A stretch of DNA of 64,000 bases, from NCBI RefSeq assembly GCF_000173355.1, contig NZ_ABXA01000019.1, positions 1 to 64,000 of the forward strand, given 5' to 3'. Under the pieces are notes generated by a model that saw nothing but the letters and a program-made list of their open reading frames with translations, had not been told where the DNA came from and did no database searches. Every line of letters begins with the position of its first letter. The first letter of the stretch is position 1. Of this stretch, positions 27,944-37,795 are shown piece by piece. A program made the position numbers and the translations under genes. The stretch comes from Anaerococcus hydrogenalis DSM 7454. Lineage in GTDB: Bacteria; Bacillota; Clostridia; Tissierellales; Peptoniphilaceae.

Positions 27944-30022
27944 ATGAAAGTAATTGTAGCTAAAAATTCTGGATTTTGTAATGGAGTTAGAAGAAGTGTA
28001 GACCTTGCAAATAAAGCAAGTGAAAAAAATAAAAAAACTTATACTCTAGGTCCCTTAGTCCATAATCCTACTCAAGTTCAAATGCTTGAAGATAAGGGCG
28101 TTGGAGTTATTGATGAAAATGAAGTTATAAAATTAAATGATTCCCAAATTGTAATAAGAAGCCATGGAGTTAGGGAAGAATTAAAAGATAATATAAGAAA
28201 AAATCAAAATAATGTAATAGATGCAACTTGCCCTGTTCTTATCAACATATATAAAAAAATAAAAGAGAAAGAAAATGAGGGATATAAGGTAGTAATTGTT
28301 GGTGATAAAAATCATCCTGAAATAAAAGCTATGGCATCTTACATAAATGATGGTATAATAATAAAAGATGAGACTGAAGCAAAAAATATTACAAATATGT
28401 CAAAACTTTATGTTGTTAGTCAAACAACAAACAGAATTGATTTTTTTGAGAATATTGCTCATGAGTTAGAGAAGACGAATGATGATGTAGTAATAGAAAA
28501 TACAATCTGCAATGCGACTAGATTAAGGCAAGAAGCATGTAAGAGTCTTTCAAAAGAAGTTGATTGTATGGTTGTTGTTGGTGGTTTTAATAGTTCGAAT
28601 ACAAACAAGCTTTATCAAATAGCACAAAAGTATTGTAAAAATGTTCAAAGAATAGAAACTGTTAAAGATCTACCTTTGCAAAAGCTCTCAAATTTTAATA
28701 TAATAGGGGTAATCGCTGGTGCATCCACACCAGATAAGGTTATCGAGGAGGTAGTTAATAGGATGGATGATTTAACAAATGAAGAATTAATGAACAGCAT
28801 TGAAGATAGTATGAAAAAAATATATCCAAGAGATGTTGTAAATGGAACAATTATTGATGTGAAAGATGATGAGGTTTTTGTAGATATTCAATATCGTGCA
28901 GACGGAATCGTAAAACTTGACGAAATGACTGAAGAAGAAAAAGAAAACCCAAAAGATCATTTCGAAGTTGGCCAAGAAATCGAAGTTTATGTAATTAAAC
29001 TTGATGATGGCGAAGGTAACGTAGCTTTATCTACTAGAAGAGTAGAAGGAATGAAAAATTGGAAAAACCTAAGAGAAGCTTTTGAAAATGATCAAACAGT
29101 AGAAGGTGATATTACTGGATCAAACAAGGGTGGATTAACAGCAAGAGTTATGGGAATCAACGGTTTTGTTCCAGCAAGCCAAATTGCACCATATTTTGTT
29201 AAAAACTTCAAAAAATTTGTAGGAGAACATTGGGATCTTAAAATCATTTCAATTGATGAAAGAAAAAATCGTCTAGTTTTATCAAGAAAAGATATAGTTG
29301 AAGAAAAACTTGATGAACAATGGGATGAATTAGAAGAAGGCCAAGTAATCACAGGTAAAGTTGCAAGACTAACTGACTTTGGTGCTTTCGTAGAAATAGG
29401 AAGTCTTGATGGATTACTTCACGTTTCAGATATAGCTTGGACAAGAGTAGAACATCCAAAGGATGTTTTAAATATCGGAGATGATATTGAAGTTAAAATA
29501 TTAAAACTTAACAAAGAAAAGAACAGAATTTCTTTAGGAAGAAAACAACTTTTAGAAAAACCATTTGCAGAATTTACTAACAATCATGAAGTTGGTGATG
29601 TTATAAATGGAAAAGTTGTTAACTTATTAGACTTTGGTGCTTTCGTAGAAGTAAGTGAAGGTGTTGAAGGTTTAATCCACGTTTCTGAAATTTCATGGGA
29701 ACATGTAGAAAAACCATCAGATGAACTAACAGTTGGTGACGAAGTAGAAGTTAAAATCTTAAGCATCGACCCAGAAGAAGAAAAAATTGGTCTTTCTATC
29801 AAAGCTTTAAAAGAAGCTCCAGAAAGAACAGAAAGAAAACCAAGAAAAAATAATAACGAAGAAAACAAAAACAGATCTAATGCAAAAGCTAAAAGAAGAG
29901 CTGAAAAGAAAGAATCAAATAACGAATTTGGTGATAATGATTTAAATAACAACATTGGATTTGCTATAGAAGAAGTACTATCAGGTATTGAAATAGAAGA
30001 CGAAGATTCTACTGAAGAATAA
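27944..30022 (+). CDS. ispH: fused 4-hydroxy-3-methylbut-2-enyl diphosphate reductase / S1 RNA-binding protein
   Basis: The N-terminal 280 residues are IspH, the last MEP-pathway enzyme, with the three cluster-binding Cys (Cys12 in GFCNGV, Cys96 in DATCP, Cys189 in TICNAT) and the RSHG motif. From about residue 293 there are four S1-type OB folds (for example VVNGTIIDVKDDEVFVDI, VITGKVARLTDFGAFVEI, VINGKVVNLLDFGAFVEV), then a basic, Asn/Lys-rich tail. This IspH-S1 fusion is known in clostridia. No separate rpsA is visible, so the S1 half may serve the ribosome. The ORF is intact at 692 residues, with a codon shift to a highly expressed style in the S1 half. Confidence 0.95.
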   Translation: MKVIVAKNSGFCNGVRRSVDLANKASEKNKKTYTLGPLVHNPTQVQMLEDKGVGVIDENEVIKLNDSQIVIRSHGVREELKDNIRKNQNNVIDATCPVLINIYKKIKEKENEGYKVVIVGDKNHPEIKAMASYINDGIIIKDETEAKNITNMSKLYVVSQTTNRIDFFENIAHELEKTNDDVVIENTICNATRLRQEACKSLSKEVDCMVVVGGFNSSNTNKLYQIAQKYCKNVQRIETVKDLPLQKLSNFNIIGVIAGASTPDKVIEEVVNRMDDLTNEELMNSIEDSMKKIYPRDVVNGTIIDVKDDEVFVDIQYRADGIVKLDEMTEEEKENPKDHFEVGQEIEVYVIKLDDGEGNVALSTRRVEGMKNWKNLREAFENDQTVEGDITGSNKGGLTARVMGINGFVPASQIAPYFVKNFKKFVGEHWDLKIISIDERKNRLVLSRKDIVEEKLDEQWDELEEGQVITGKVARLTDFGAFVEIGSLDGLLHVSDIAWTRVEHPKDVLNIGDDIEVKILKLNKEKNRISLGRKQLLEKPFAEFTNNHEVGDVINGKVVNLLDFGAFVEVSEGVEGLIHVSEISWEHVEKPSDELTVGDEVEVKILSIDPEEEKIGLSIKALKEAPERTERKPRKNNNEENKNRSNAKAKRRAEKKESNNEFGDNDLNNNIGFAIEEVLSGIEIEDEDSTEE

Positions 30023-30045
30023 TATTTGATAAATTACAATTATAC

Positions 30046-30076
30046 AAAAAGAGATGGGTAAAATCATCTCTTTTTT
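30046..30076 (+). terminator. intrinsic terminator after ispH-S1
   Basis: AAAAAGAGATG (30046-30056) pairs with CATCTCTTTTT (30065-30075) around an 8-nt loop, and the T run continues to 30076. It separates the housekeeping run from miaB. No clear promoter for miaB is seen in the 16 nt that follow. Confidence 0.85.
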
Positions 30077-30092
30077 GGTTCTAAGGAGATAT

Positions 30093-31445
30093 ATGCAATT
30101 AAAAATTAATGAAAAGTATAAGGATTATTTTAAAGGCAAAAAATATAATATAACAACTTTTGGTTGCCAGATGAATGAACATGATTCTGAAAGAATATCT
30201 TATATTTTAGAAGATTTAGGTTATACACTGACAGACGATAGAAATGAAGCTGATTTTATTTTATTCAATACTTGCTTGGTAAGAGAAAATGCAGAACTAA
30301 AATTATATGGGCAAGTTAGCAGTTTAAAAAAATTAAAAGAAGAAAATCCCGAAAAAATAATTGCTGTGTCAGGCTGCATGATGCAAACAAGTGTTGCAAG
30401 GGAAGTTATTGAGAAAAAACATAAAGAAGTTGATATTATTTTTGGTACAAAAAATATTAATTCCTTACCAGATTTATTATTTAAATATCTAGAAGCAGGA
30501 GAAAGGGTTATAGATGTATCTGAAGATAATGTTAAAGATGATTATGTAAATTACAACAGTAAAAATAATTTCCAAGCTTATGTAAATATAATGACTGGAT
30601 GCGATAATTTCTGCTCTTACTGTATAGTGCCTCAATCAAGAGGAAGAGAAGAAAGTAGAAGACCATCTCATATTATAGAAGAGATAGAAAATTTGGTTAA
30701 TAATGGTTACAAAGAAATAACCTTACTTGGGCAAAATGTAAATTCTTATGGAAATAAATCTGATTTTAATGTAACTTTTCCAGAACTTTTAGAAAGATGC
30801 GCTCAAATAGAAGGACTAGAAAGACTAAGATTTACAACAAGCCATCCTAAAGACTTATCTGATGATTTGATTAGGGTAATTAAAGAAAATGATAATATTT
30901 GCAATTATTTCCACCTACCTATGCAGTCAGGTTCCGATAAGGTTCTTAAAGATATGAATAGAAAATACAACAAAGAGCAATATCTAGAAAAGGCTAGAAA
31001 ATTAAGGGAAGAAATTCCAAATATAGCAATTTCTACTGATATTATTGTAGGCTATCCTACAGAAACGGAAGAAGATTTCCAAGAAACTTTGGATGTTTGT
31101 AGAAAAGTTGGTTTTGATACAGCATTTACATTTAAATATTCACCAAGACCAAAAACAAAAGCAGCAAAACTTGAGACGATTGATGAAAAAATAGTTCAAG
31201 ATAGGTTTGATAGATTACTAGATACCTTATACCCAGTATTTAATGAAAAAAATAAAGAATATGTTGGGAAAGTTGTTGATGTTTTATTAGAATCAGAAAG
31301 TAAAAATAACAAGAATGTACTTACTGGAAGGACAGATACCTTTAAGCTAGTTCATGTTGAAGCTGATAAGAAATTAATAGGACAGATTGTAAAAGTAAAA
31401 ATAACTGATAACACATCATTTACCATTTCTGGTCATTTAGTTTAA
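30093..31445 (+). CDS. miaB: tRNA-2-methylthio-N6-dimethylallyladenosine synthase
   Basis: A radical-SAM methylthiotransferase modifying A37 in tRNAs reading UNN codons. The N-terminal UPF0004 domain has its three Cys (TFGCQMNEHD with Cys25, FNTCLVREN, VSGCMMQ), the radical-SAM CxxxCxxC lies in TGCDNFCSYCIVP, and the C-terminal TRAM domain ends in SFTISGHLV. The start at 30093 is fixed by AAGGAGAT just upstream; an earlier in-frame ATG at 30054 lies inside the terminator. Length is 450 residues. The V-ATPase operon starts 20 nt later and may be read through. Confidence 0.96.
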   Translation: MQLKINEKYKDYFKGKKYNITTFGCQMNEHDSERISYILEDLGYTLTDDRNEADFILFNTCLVRENAELKLYGQVSSLKKLKEENPEKIIAVSGCMMQTSVAREVIEKKHKEVDIIFGTKNINSLPDLLFKYLEAGERVIDVSEDNVKDDYVNYNSKNNFQAYVNIMTGCDNFCSYCIVPQSRGREESRRPSHIIEEIENLVNNGYKEITLLGQNVNSYGNKSDFNVTFPELLERCAQIEGLERLRFTTSHPKDLSDDLIRVIKENDNICNYFHLPMQSGSDKVLKDMNRKYNKEQYLEKARKLREEIPNIAISTDIIVGYPTETEEDFQETLDVCRKVGFDTAFTFKYSPRPKTKAAKLETIDEKIVQDRFDRLLDTLYPVFNEKNKEYVGKVVDVLLESESKNNKNVLTGRTDTFKLVHVEADKKLIGQIVKVKITDNTSFTISGHLV

Positions 31446-31465
31446 ATAAAAAGAAAGAAGGCACT

Positions 31466-32443
31466 ATGAAGGCTTATGTAGTTAAAGCAAAAGCTAAACT
31501 TGGTAAATTGCCTAAAAAAGAAACTTGTAGAGATTTATTATATGAAGATAGTTTGGAAAGAAAGTTTGATATAATTAGAAATAATAATAGTGAAATACCT
31601 AATTTATCTTCTAAAAAAGATTTAGAAATCTTTCTTTCAAATAAACTATACGATGACTTGTATTCTTTTTTGAAATTTTTAAAAGGTGAAGAAAAGGAAT
31701 TTTTCATAAAATATATTTCAAAATTTGAATTACAACTTATGCAATTAATAGTTCAAGCTATTATTAACAATCATTTAGATGACAGTTTAGATATTATAAA
31801 AAGAGAAAAATTTTCACATGATATAAATGTCTCAAAGGATGATGATTTTGAAAGTTTTGTAAGAAAGTCTAAATCAAGTAAGTATTATAGGACTCTTTAT
31901 CCATTTTTAAATGAAAACATAGAAAAGAAGTCTATTATATTTTTAATTTCAAATTCTTTAAATAAATTATATTATAGACAATTACTTGAAGAGTCAAAGA
32001 AGTTACCAAAGAATATTGGCTTTGAATTAAAAGATTTTGTAGGTAAGCAAATAGATATTTTTAATATAGAAATGTTATATAGGTTAAAGAGAAACTTCTC
32101 TCTAAATAACTATGAAATATTTAATTATTTAATTGAGGGGGGTAAATATTTAAGAACAAAAGACTTGAAAAAATTATCAAGTTTAGATTTTAATAAATTT
32201 AAAGATGAGATTTTAAAAACAAATTATAAAGACTTATTTCTTTCTACCTATAACTTTTACAAGGCTAAAGAAGATTTGTTAAGTGAAAATTCAAAGAAAT
32301 TATCAAGTTCTAAATATGACTTGTTAAATTTAATTTATATAGTAGATATGATGACAATTTCAAATAAAAATATTATAAGTATATTAGAATTTGATGAAAC
32401 ATTTGATAAGGATGAAAAGAAACATTATATAATAAAGAGGTGA
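31466..32443 (+). CDS. ntpC: V-type ATP synthase subunit C
   Basis: The central-stalk socket (V-ATPase d/C family) that joins the rotor ring to the D-F shaft. The 325-residue protein is mostly helical; FVGKQIDIFNIEMLYRLKRNF matches the family motif for the repeated helical bundle. It is more diverged than the A, B and K subunits. It is the first gene of the operon, whereas C usually follows E in other Firmicutes. The only upstream gap is 20 nt after miaB. Confidence 0.85.
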   Translation: MKAYVVKAKAKLGKLPKKETCRDLLYEDSLERKFDIIRNNNSEIPNLSSKKDLEIFLSNKLYDDLYSFLKFLKGEEKEFFIKYISKFELQLMQLIVQAIINNHLDDSLDIIKREKFSHDINVSKDDDFESFVRKSKSSKYYRTLYPFLNENIEKKSIIFLISNSLNKLYYRQLLEESKKLPKNIGFELKDFVGKQIDIFNIEMLYRLKRNFSLNNYEIFNYLIEGGKYLRTKDLKKLSSLDFNKFKDEILKTNYKDLFLSTYNFYKAKEDLLSENSKKLSSSKYDLLNLIYIVDMMTISNKNIISILEFDETFDKDEKKHYIIKR

Positions 32444-32447
32444 TAAT

Positions 32448-33319
32448 ATGGCTGTCGAAAAAATGCACTTGGTTAATATTATGGCAAGGCTAGATAATCT
32501 TGATGATTTTTTAGAAGATTTAATAGATATTGATGAATTTGACCAAGTTGATGCTTTTAGACAAATACAAAACAGAGAATTTTCGATTAGAGCAAGTGAA
32601 GAAAATATTGAAAAAACTGAGGACTTTAATGATCTTGAAAGTTTTGATAAAGTAGATACTTCATTTATAAATAAACTTGAAGATATAAAAGATTTTCTAA
32701 ATTTAGATGATTCTAAGGGCGGCAGAAGAATTAATGATGAAAAACTTAAAAATTTGCTAGAAATATTTGAAGAGAATATTGAAAAGAAAAAAGCTTTAGA
32801 AGAAAGAAATGACAAACTTGAAGAGTATTTAAACAATTTGCAAGCTCTTGAAAATGAAGAAATTGATATAAATAAAATAACAAGCTTAAATTATTTCGAT
32901 TATAGGCTTGGAGAAGTTAGTAAAGATGGAAGATTTATCTTAAAAAATAACTATGAATCAATCCCATCACTAATTATTCATTTACAAAAAAATGACCCTG
33001 ATATAGAAAAAAATAAAGAGGCCTTAAAAAGTATTTATAGCATAGATGATGAAACTTCTAAGCTAAGAAAAGATACAGATAATATCATAAAAAATGAAAA
33101 AGATAATGTAAATAAAGTAAGCTTAGAATTGTCAAAAGATTACGATAAAAAACAAAAGAAGATGCTAATAAATTCTATGATGATATATTAAAAGAGGCAG
33201 ATTATAAGAATAAAGAAATTGAAAGTTTCTATGAAAAGCAAAAAGTAGAAAGTGAAAAAGTATTTAAGGCTAAGAAAGAAAACTTAGTTAAGGAATTTTT
33301 CAAAAAAATTATTGAATAA
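32448..33319 (+). CDS. V-ATPase subunit I N-terminal-like domain fused to an H/G-like coiled coil (frameshifted)
   Basis: Residues 1-180 look like the start of V-ATPase subunit I: MAVEKMHLVNI, a coiled helix (about 70-140), then the beginning of the distal lobe (FDYRLGEVSKDGRF, YESIPSLIIHL). From about 185 to the end it is a continuous charged helix (TDNIIKNEKDNVNK, KEADYKNKEIESFYEKQ, ending EFFKKIIE) like the peripheral-stalk subunit H/G. The subunit I continuation is found only in the next gene. The frame breaks at six A (33147-33152); seven restores one ORF of 290 residues ending at TAA 33317. Homology calls here are by eye. An alternative is a local rearrangement of an ordinary I gene. 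Confidence 0.6.
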
Positions 33320-33336
33320 TAAAGAAAGGAGGTTTT

Positions 33337-34751
33337 ATGAATTTATTAGAAAAATTTGGCTTTAAAGATAGGTCAAGAAATAATCGTGACCAATCTATAG
33401 AAAGTGGAAATGAAGATTATCTATTAGTTTATCCAAAAAGTGTAGAAGATGAAGTAAATAGGACTATATCTTCGCTTGGCTTTATTGACAAGGATATACC
33501 AGATGGCAAAAGTATTGATGAAATAAAAAAGAATATGAAGATAATAAGTCTAAACTTAAAGAAATAGACAATAAACTTAAAAAAATAAAAGATGATAATA
33601 TCGATGATCTTAAAAATTTACCTAAAACCATAGATTTTTATAAAAAATCATCAAAGCTTAAGGATAAAATGTTAAAGGGTCGAAAATATTTTTATTTATC
33701 AGGGTGGGTCCCAGAGTCTAAAATACAATTAGTTAAAGATACAGTCGACAAGTATGAAGATAGCTTAGTCGACCAAAAAAAAAATAGCCAAACAATAGCT
33801 AATCCACCTACAAAGTTAAAAAATAATAAAATAACTAGGCCTTTTGAATTCTTGGTAAATATGTATGGAGCACCAAATTATAACGAAATAGATCCAACAG
33901 GGTTTTTTGCTATAACTTATATGCTCTTATACGGAATGATGTTTGGAGATTTGGGCCAAGGATTAGTATTTGTTTTAGCTAGTTTTTTGATAGAAAAGAA
34001 AAGTAAAATTTTCGGTCAATTAATTAGAAGAATTGGTTTTTCAGCATCGTTTTTTGGCTTGATGTATGGTTCTGTTTTTGGTATAGAAGATTTGATTCCA
34101 ACAATTTTAATTAAGCCTTTTGATAATATAATTAAAGTTTTGATAGCATCTGTTGCTTTTGGTGTAATATTGATGATAATAGCCTATATTTTAGGAATTT
34201 ACAATAAGCTTCACAAGCAAAAAGATTTTGAAGAAGGTGTATTTGGCAAAGAAGGATTTGCAGGATTATTGATGATGATTTCATTTATCTTAATAATTTT
34301 AAATATAGTCAAAGTTAATCCTATGCCAATGACAGTTTCAATTATATTATTAATTTTATCAATAGTAATGATGGTATTTAAACAACCTATTTCAAGAAAA
34401 TTATTAGATATTTATCCAATATATGACCAGTCAAGTTCTGATTATTATATAGAGAGTTCCTTTTCAATTATAGAGGCTCTACTATCTGTATTTTCAAATC
34501 TTGTATCTTTTACAAGAGTTGGAGCATTTGCCATAAACCACGTAGGCTTATATATGGCATTTGAAGTAATGAGCAAACTTGTAGGTGGTGGATTTATTGG
34601 GATAATAATTTTAATCTTAGGAAATATTTTAATTATAGGTCTTGAAGGTATGATCGTATTTATTCAAGGTTTAAGACTGGAATTTTACGAAATGTTTAGT
34701 AAATATTACAAGGGTGATGGACAAAAATTTAGTCCAATTAGTAAATTATAA
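33337..34751 (+). CDS. ntpI: V-type ATP synthase subunit I, lacking the usual N-terminus (frameshifted)
   Basis: The membrane stator subunit forming the ion half-channels. It begins mid-lobe (EDYLLVYPKSVEDEVNRTISSLGF), continues through the returning coiled coil to YFYLSGWVPESK, then the conserved PPTKLKNNK and MYGAPNYNEIDPT and a block of about seven membrane helices (FFAITYMLLYGMMFGDLGQG, SFTRVGAFAINHVGLYMAF). A perfect AAAGGAGG site gives a real start at 33337, so it is translated apart from the preceding gene, which carries the missing N-terminal part. Six A at 33525-33530 break the frame; seven gives about 471 residues. Confidence 0.87.
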
Positions 34752-34761
34752 GGAGAAAAAA

Positions 34762-35187
34762 ATGATTTTAGTTTCAATATTAGCATTAGCTTGTGTAGTA
34801 ATGACAATTTATTCAGGTTTATACCTATTAAAAAATAACGAAGATGCGTCAAAAGATAAAATAAGAAAAGCATTAAAGATTAATTTATCAACATTTGTTC
34901 CAATAATGGTTATGATATTAGTTTTAGTTTTACCAAATGGTGTAAAAGCTGCAGCAGCAGGATCTGCCAGTGATGCCGGAAATGGTTTAAAATATATTGG
35001 TGCAGCACTTTCAACAGGACTTGCAACAATAGGAACAGGATATGCAGTTGGTCAAGTAGGATCAGCAGCTTTAGGTGCAATTTCAGAAGATGCGTCAATT
35101 CTTGGTAGAACAATAATTTTCGTAGGACTTGCTGAAGGTATTGCAATCTTTGGTGTAATTATTTCAATAATGATTTTATTTGCTTAA
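34762..35187 (+). CDS. ntpK: V-type ATP synthase subunit K (proteolipid ring)
   Basis: The rotor-ring proteolipid that carries ions across the membrane. In 141 residues there are four hydrophobic helices: 1-22, about 44-60, about 76-105 and about 113-141. Only the second hairpin has the ion-site residues: Gln98 in TGYAVGQVGSA and Glu125 in GLAEGIAIFG. The first helix pair looks like an added leader or insertion hairpin. The start at 34762 is fixed by AAGGAGA; an upstream in-frame start reads into ntpI. Gln plus Glu is compatible with Na+ coupling, but this is not proven. Confidence 0.92.
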   Translation: MILVSILALACVVMTIYSGLYLLKNNEDASKDKIRKALKINLSTFVPIMVMILVLVLPNGVKAAAAGSASDAGNGLKYIGAALSTGLATIGTGYAVGQVGSAALGAISEDASILGRTIIFVGLAEGIAIFGVIISIMILFA

Positions 35188-35188
35188 A

Positions 35189-35425
35189 ATGAAAGCAAAA
35201 ATTATAACAAATGATATGTCTTTACTTCTAGGCTTTAGGCTTGGAGGTATCGAAGGTGTCATTGTAGAAAAAGAAAATGAAATATCTGAAAATTTTCAAA
35301 AACTTGCCAAAGAAAAAGATTTGGCCTTAATTATTTTTTCTAAATTTTGTTATGAAAAAATAAAAAAAGAAGTTGAAGATTATAGGGTAGATAACGCTAC
35401 TCCTTTAGTAGTAGTTTTAGATTAG
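35189..35425 (+). CDS. ntpF: V-type ATP synthase subunit F
   Basis: A small central-shaft subunit that pairs with D inside the A3B3 head (called NtpG in Enterococcus). The 78-residue form starting MKAKIITNDMSLLLGFRLGGIEG matches the family N-terminus, and the C-terminus ATPLVVVLD is near the usual end, although the family often runs to about 100 residues. It starts 1 nt after the ntpK stop, with no clear ribosome site of its own, so coupling is likely. Confidence 0.88.
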   Translation: MKAKIITNDMSLLLGFRLGGIEGVIVEKENEISENFQKLAKEKDLALIIFSKFCYEKIKKEVEDYRVDNATPLVVVLD

Positions 35426-35439
35426 TAAAGGAGACTTAA

Positions 35440-36060
35440 ATGCTAGATTTAAGTGCAAAAATTTCTAGTTTTAGAAAAATGGTCTGGTCAAATGAAAAAA
35501 GAAAAAGTGAAAAAGAATTATATGAATCTACAGATTCATCTTCTAAAACTTTAAATGAAATGAAAGATCGTTTAGATAAAAACTATAGGAAATATATAGA
35601 AAAGAGAAAAGAATTTGCTAATTCTAGAAAGAATGAAAAAATAGCAAATATATCTCAACATAAAAAAACTTCATATAATAAGTTTAAGGAATCTTTGTTA
35701 AATCAATTAATTGATGAAATCAAAGATGAATTAATTGAATATAGCAAAAGTGAACAATATAAAGAAAAACTAAAAAGTGAAGCAAGTAAAGTTTTTAAAA
35801 AACTATCAGAGGATAATCAAGATTTAATTTTATGTGTAAAAAGATCTGATCAAGATCTGTTTGACTTTGACACTGATATTATAGATGATTCAAAAATTGG
35901 AGGCTTTGTAATAAAAAGCAAGGATTTAACCTATCAATATGATTATTCTTTAGAAAAAAAATTAGAAAACTATAAATACGAAATCGGAAGTAAATTTTAT
36001 AAAATAATTTCTGATGAATATGAAAAGGAAATGGAGGATGAAAATGACTCCAACAATTAA
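35440..36060 (+). CDS. ntpE: V-type ATP synthase subunit E (peripheral stalk)
   Basis: The peripheral stalk subunit joining the catalytic head to subunit I. The 206-residue product has a long charged helix (about 10-115) and a small globular C-terminus (IGGFVIKSKDLTYQYDYSLEKKLE) as in the family. An AAAGGAGA site precedes the ATG. It overlaps ntpA by 17 nt. Sequence similarity is low, as is normal for E, and the call depends partly on operon position. Confidence 0.82.
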   Translation: MLDLSAKISSFRKMVWSNEKRKSEKELYESTDSSSKTLNEMKDRLDKNYRKYIEKRKEFANSRKNEKIANISQHKKTSYNKFKESLLNQLIDEIKDELIEYSKSEQYKEKLKSEASKVFKKLSEDNQDLILCVKRSDQDLFDFDTDIIDDSKIGGFVIKSKDLTYQYDYSLEKKLENYKYEIGSKFYKIISDEYEKEMEDENDSNN

Positions 36061-37795
36061 ATCTATAAATGGACCTGTAATTCAAGCGAGAAATGCATCA
36101 TCTTTAAAAATTAGAGAGATGGTTACAGTTGGCGATTTAAAACTAATTGGTGAAGTTGTATCTATTGATGGAGATCTTGCTACAATCCAAGTTTATGAAG
36201 ATACATCTGGTTTAAAAGTTAATGATGAAATAATAAAAACAAACAGGGCCTTATCAGTTAGACTTGGACCAGGAATGATTGGGAATATGTTTGATGGTAT
36301 CCAAAGACCTCTTGATAAGATCAAGGCCAAGCACGGATCTTTTATTCCATCTGGACTTGGACTTTCAAACCTAGATGAAGAAAGAAACTGGGATGTTAAA
36401 ATCAAAGTTAAAAATGGAGATAAAATTAAAGTAGGTCAAATTTATGCCACAATAGATGAAACATCAGTTATTGAACATAGGTTAATGTCAACTGTTGATG
36501 GAGAAGTAATAGAAGTTGAAAAAGATGGAGAATTTAAATTAGAAGATACAGTTGTTAAGGTGAAAACAGATAATGGCATAGAAAATTTAAAACTTTACCA
36601 ATATTGGCCAGTAAGAGTTCAAAGACCTATAAAAAGATCTAAACCATTAAGTGAACTTTTGTTAACAGGTCAAAGAGTATTAGATATTTTCTTTCCAATA
36701 GCAAAGGGTGGAACTGTTGCTATTCCCGGTGGTTTTGGAACAGGAAAGACAATGCTTCAACACCAATTAGCCCAATATTCAAATGCAGATATAATTATTT
36801 ATATAGGCTGTGGAGAACGTGGAAACGAAATGACCCAAGTTCTAGAAGATTTTCCAGATTTAATTGATCCAAATACTGGAAGAGGTCTAATGGAGAGGAC
36901 TATTCTAATAGCTAATACTTCTAATATGCCAGTAGCAGCAAGAGAAGCTAGTATTTATACAGGAATAACTATGGCAGAATATTTTAGAGATATGGGCTAT
37001 GATGTAGCCTTAATGGCAGATTCTACTTCAAGGTGGGCAGAAGCCTTGAGAGAAATATCTGCAAGACTTGAAGAGATTCCAGCTGAAGAAGGATATCCAG
37101 CTTATCTTGGTTCAAGACTTTCACAATTTTACGAAAGAGCTGGGGATTTTGATAACTTAAATGGAAGTCATGGGTCTGTAACATTAATTGGAGCAGTATC
37201 TCCAACAGGAGGGGATTTTTCAGAACCTGTAACTGAAAATACAAGAAGGAGTGTAAATGTATTTTTGGGTCTTGATAAAAACCTTGCTTATTCTAGACAT
37301 TATCCTGCTATAAACTGGTTAACATCTTATTCAAATTATTTAAATCAAATGGCAGGCTATTATGAAGACTTAACAGGTGAAGATATTGTTTTGTTAAGAA
37401 ATAGCATGATGGAAATTTTGACAGAAGAAGAAAAACTACAATCTATTGTAATGTTAGTTGGTAAAGATTCTTTATCAAATAAACAAAAAAATCTTTTAGA
37501 TGTAGCAAGTATGTTAAAAATTGCATTTTTGCAACAAAATGCCTTTAACGATATAGATAAGTATGTTCCACTTGATAAACAAATTCAAATGCTTAAGGTT
37601 ATAAAAAATTACTATAAACTTTCAAACACAGCTATTGATAAGGGAATTTCCTATAATAAAATTTATAATAAAGGCTTAATAGCAAAAATTAATTCCATGA
37701 AATATGATATTAAAAATGATGAACTTGAAAAATTTGTTGAATTAAATAATAATATTCGCTCATATTTTCAAACTTTAGAAGAAGGTGAAGAATGA
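36044..37795 (+). CDS. ntpA: V-type ATP synthase catalytic subunit A
   Basis: The catalytic ATPase subunit. The 583-residue protein has the N-terminal beta-barrel ([13 protein letters not shown]), the family-specific non-homologous insert (about 115-190), the P-loop [11 protein letters not shown] near residue 230, and conserved [14 protein letters not shown] and [16 protein letters not shown] chose ATG 36044 because GGAGG lies 6 nt upstream; an earlier start reads through ntpE. The 4-nt overlap with ntpB links the two head subunits. Confidence 0.97.
   Translation: MTPTIKSINGPVIQARNASSLKIREMVTVGDLKLIGEVVSIDGDLATIQVYEDTSGLKVNDEIIKTNRALSVRLGPGMIGNMFDGIQRPLDKIKAKHGSFIPSGLGLSNLDEERNWDVKIKVKNGDKIKVGQIYATIDETSVIEHRLMSTVDGEVIEVEKDGEFKLEDTVVKVKTDNGIENLKLYQYWPVRVQRPIKRSKPLSELLLTGQRVLDIFFPIAKGGTVAIPGGFGTGKTMLQHQLAQYSNADIIIYIGCGERGNEMTQVLEDFPDLIDPNTGRGLMERTILIANTSNMPVAAREASIYTGITMAEYFRDMGYDVALMADSTSRWAEALREISARLEEIPAEEGYPAYLGSRLSQFYERAGDFDNLNGSHGSVTLIGAVSPTGGDFSEPVTENTRRSVNVFLGLDKNLAYSRHYPAINWLTSYSNYLNQMAGYYEDLTGEDIVLLRNSMMEILTEEEKLQSIVMLVGKDSLSNKQKNLLDVASMLKIAFLQQNAFNDIDKYVPLDKQIQMLKVIKNYYKLSNTAIDKGISYNKIYNKGLIAKINSMKYDIKNDELEKFVELNNNIRSYFQTLEEGEE

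Noticed and set aside
30054-30092. Longer N-terminus for miaB starting at ATG 30054
   Set aside because: It lies within the ispH-S1 terminator hairpin; AAGGAGAT before 30093 and the family N-terminus support the later ATG.
34910-35146. Minus-strand ORF opposite ntpK
   Set aside because: Leu/His-rich translation typical of an antisense frame of a hydrophobic gene; no ribosome site.
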